Source: PR03 sp964353555 (GTDB taxonomy: Bacteria; Myxococcota_A; UBA9160; PR03). From it: a stretch of DNA of 24,037 nt. The notes below the pieces were generated by a model. That model was not told the DNA's origin and did not search any database. It was given only the letters and a program-made list of their open reading frames with translations. Positions 22,124 through 24,037 of this stretch are shown piece by piece. Both the position numbers and the translations under genes were made by a program. Location of the stretch: contig CAYGWM010000064.1 in assembly GCA_964353555.1 (NCBI GenBank), forward strand, positions 1-24,037. The letters run 5' to 3'. Every line of letters starts with the position of its first letter. Position 1 is the first letter of the stretch.

Positions 22124-22565
22124 GGTTCGGCTATCGCTCGCGCACGAGCGAAGTGTTTACGCGACTTTCGCTGCGTTGGTCGTCACCGGCTGCGGCTGGC
22201 TGCTCTGTCACTACGTGTTGGCCGAGACGGGCGAGTTCGGCCCGCTGCCGCATCCGCAGCAAGGCCTGTGGCTCCAGTTGCACGGCGCGGCCGGCATGAT
22301 CGCGCTGGTGCTCTTCGGCTCGCTGCTCATCACACATATGCGTCGGGCATGGGCGGCGCGACGCGGACGCGCGAGCGGCGGCACGCTCGCCGGTCTCTTC
22401 GTGCTGCTCACGGGGACTGGCTACGGCCTCTACTACGTCGGCGGTGAGTCGCTCCGCGGATGGATCAGCGTCATCCACTGGGCCGTCGGTCTCGCGATCC
22501 CGCTGCTGCTCGCGGTGCATGTCTACAGGCTGCGAACGAAGTTGTGGAGCGTCCGCCCCGACTGA
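22050..22565 (+). CDS. four-helix membrane protein, likely b-type cytochrome (DUF4405-like)
   Basis: A 171-residue protein with four predicted helices at about 37-57, 77-97, 112-130 and 138-158. Histidines sit at helix ends: His78 (LQLHGAAGM), His96 (SLLITHMRRAW), His143 (SVIHWAVGL) and His157 (LLAVHVYRLR). Two could ligate heme near each membrane face, as in cytochrome b-like folds. Proteins of this kind, DUF4405, are known neighbours of ApbE and FMN_bind genes. The ATG at 22050 lies inside apbE, with GGAG 8 bases upstream; no other good start follows in frame before the helices, so a 74-base overlap is likely. Proposed role: move electrons across the inner membrane to the flavinylated protein. 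Confidence 0.7.
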   Translation: MLTQLSSALRQSSPDRPPRTAPLARVRLSLAHERSVYATFAALVVTGCGWLLCHYVLAETGEFGPLPHPQQGLWLQLHGAAGMIALVLFGSLLITHMRRAWAARRGRASGGTLAGLFVLLTGTGYGLYYVGGESLRGWISVIHWAVGLAIPLLLAVHVYRLRTKLWSVRPD

Positions 22566-22604
22566 TGCCACGTCCCGGTGGCTCGTCTGCTAAGCCTTGG
22601 CGCC

Positions 22605-24037
22605 ATGCGCAAAATCGCCGCAACGATCTTCCTCTCGCTCGCGCTGCTCGTCGCGGCACTCTCGCTGGCGGCGCTGCGGCTGCCCTCGCGCCAGATGAAG
22701 GTCGCGCCCGTAGCGGCGCGTGCCGTGGATGGTGACGCGGTCGCCCAGCATCTCGCGGCCGCGATCCGCTTCCCGACGATCTCGTTCTCCGACGATCCGG
22801 CGCAGTTCCAGGCCGAGGCGTTCGAAGCCCTTCACGTCTGGCTCGCGCAGACCTATCCGCGGCTGCACCGCACGCTCGTGCTGGAGCGCGTCGGTGGGCA
22901 GGGCCTGCTCTACACCTGGCAGGGATCGGACCCGAGCCTCGAGCCGATCCTGCTACTCGCGCACCAGGACGTGGTGCCGGCCGACAACGCGGAACGATGG
23001 AGCCGGCCGCCGTTCGAGGGCCGCATCGAAGACGGCTTCGTGTGGGGTCGCGGCGCGATCGACGACAAGGGCTCGCTGGTGGCGATCTGCGAGGCGGTCG
23101 AGCATCTGCTGGGCGAAGGCTACACGCCCAAGCGAACCGTGCTGCTGGCGTTTGGGCAGGATGAGGAGGTCAGCGGAAAGCGCGGCGCCGGTGAGATCGC
23201 GAAGCTGCTCGTCTCGCGGGGCGTGCACGCGCTGCTCGCGCTCGACGAGGGCTCCGCCGTCGTCCACGACATGCTGCCCGGCTTCGATCGGCTTGTGGCG
23301 TTGGTGGGGATTTCGGAGAAGGGATCGGCGACGCTCGAAGTCGTCGCGAAGGCCGAAGGCGGACATTCCTCGACGCCGCCGCGCCAGACCGCGTCTGGCA
23401 CGCTCGCGCGCGCGATCGAGCGGCTCGAGGCGAATCCGCTGCCTGGTGGCGTCGGCGGCGTCACGCGCTCGTTCTTCGAGTTCATCGCGCCGGAGCTGCC
23501 GCTCTACGCGCGCGTGCCGCTCGGAAACCTGTGGCTCTTCGCGAAGCCGATGGACTGGGCGCTCTCCGGCCAGCCCGCTGCCAACGCGATGCTGCGTACC
23601 ACCACCGCGGTGACGATGCTCTCGGGGTCGCCAAAGGACAACGTGCTGCCGGTCGAAGCGATCGCGGGGGTGAACTTCAGACTGCTGCCGGGCGACACTG
23701 CGGCGAGCGTTCGCGAGCAGGTCGTGCGGATCGTCGACGACGGGCGCGTCACGGTGCGCTTCAAGTACCCGCCGCGCGAGTCGAGTCCGGTGTCGCCGAT
23801 CGACGGGCCCGCGTTCGGACTGCTTCAGCGCACGATCGGCGAACTCTTTCCGGGTTCGATCACCGCGCCGTTCCTGACCGTCGGCGGGACCGACTGCCGC
23901 CACTACGAGGGCGTGACGCAAGGGCTCTACCGCTTCGCGCCGTTTCCGTTCGGGCCGGGCGACCTGAAGCTTCCGCACGGCATCGACGAGCGCGTCGCGG
24001 TGGCGAGTCTGCCCGGCGCGGTGAGCTTCTACGCGCA
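22605..24037 (+). CDS. M20-family metallopeptidase (carboxypeptidase S-like), partial
   Basis: The gene starts at ATG 22605 and is still open at the window edge, giving 477 residues. It begins with a signal anchor (MRKIAATIFLSLALLVAALS then LAALRL). The peptidase M20 di-metal site is evident: LLLAHQDVVPAD (His and catalytic Asp), GRGAIDDKG (bridging Asp), GQDEEVSG (general base Glu and metal Glu), LALDEGSAV (metal Asp), and the late VGGTDCRHYEG region. The dimerisation insert begins near EKGSATLEVVAKAEGGHSS. The long N-terminal part and overall order match CPS1-type carboxypeptidases/aminoacylases. It lies 39 bases after the flavinylation genes on the same strand, but nothing ties its function to them. 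Substrate is probably small peptides or N-acyl amino acids. Confidence 0.9.
   Translation, partial: MRKIAATIFLSLALLVAALSLAALRLPSRQMKVAPVAARAVDGDAVAQHLAAAIRFPTISFSDDPAQFQAEAFEALHVWLAQTYPRLHRTLVLERVGGQGLLYTWQGSDPSLEPILLLAHQDVVPADNAERWSRPPFEGRIEDGFVWGRGAIDDKGSLVAICEAVEHLLGEGYTPKRTVLLAFGQDEEVSGKRGAGEIAKLLVSRGVHALLALDEGSAVVHDMLPGFDRLVALVGISEKGSATLEVVAKAEGGHSSTPPRQTASGTLARAIERLEANPLPGGVGGVTRSFFEFIAPELPLYARVPLGNLWLFAKPMDWALSGQPAANAMLRTTTAVTMLSGSPKDNVLPVEAIAGVNFRLLPGDTAASVREQVVRIVDDGRVTVRFKYPPRESSPVSPIDGPAFGLLQRTIGELFPGSITAPFLTVGGTDCRHYEGVTQGLYRFAPFPFGPGDLKLPHGIDERVAVASLPGAVSFYA

Noticed and set aside
1..24037. tRNA, rRNA or CRISPR array
   Set aside because: No tRNA-like cloverleaf with CCA end, no rRNA segment and no regularly spaced short repeats were seen; most intergenic spaces are too short.

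Overview
The window looks like a piece of a metagenome-assembled genome from a high-GC, Gram-negative bacterium. An outer-membrane-type protein, lipoprotein and Sec-type signal peptides and a YejABEF-type peptide importer point to a double membrane. A scaffold gap is flanked on both sides by the same 55 bases, which is typical of a de Bruijn graph assembly. The phylum cannot be fixed from the sequence; a deltaproteobacterial or Myxococcota/Binatota-like lineage is only a guess.

Bases 1-3.83 kb are a decayed accessory region in which every gene reads rightward. It holds a ParE/RelE-type toxin-antitoxin pair, an IS110-family transposase fragment fused to an IS66-family fragment, the 3' stub of an isochorismatase-like hydrolase, a methyltransferase, and a DUF433 antitoxin with a dead DUF5615 toxin. 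Between the genes lie attC-like repeats, two of which share an 82-base core at 79/82 identity. The best single reading is the worn end of an integron gene-cassette array; this is an inference. From 3.84 to 5.5 kb, on the other strand, lie an intact alpha/beta hydrolase and three damaged or truncated genes: a signal-peptide stub with an AUA start, a 2-oxoglutarate/Fe(II) oxygenase reduced to its two ends, and a 40-residue membrane stub.

From 5.5 to 13.9 kb the region is ordinary chromosome: nagB (amino sugar catabolism), an MltB-like lytic transglycosylase lipoprotein, a small membrane protein, a lone ECF sigma factor, an aldo/keto reductase, selB (selenocysteine elongation factor), a TRIC/UPF0126 channel protein and serS. 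selB and serS are related in function, since SerRS charges tRNA-Sec with serine before its conversion. Several pairs are convergent with very short spacers.

From 13.9 to 19.76 kb is a complete yejABEF-type oligopeptide ABC importer operon. yejE is only apparently broken: removing one 55-base copy plus the 100 Ns restores one 357-residue frame. From 19.79 to 22.57 kb is a compact locus with an outer-membrane-type protein, an exported FMN-binding protein, ApbE (the flavin transferase that would load it) and a four-helix, histidine-rich membrane protein resembling flavinylation-associated cytochromes. Its promoter overlaps a perfect 19-base Fur-like palindrome. This is the most interesting system in the window: a candidate iron-controlled extracytosolic flavin/heme electron-transfer chain. 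A partial M20 metallopeptidase runs off the right edge.
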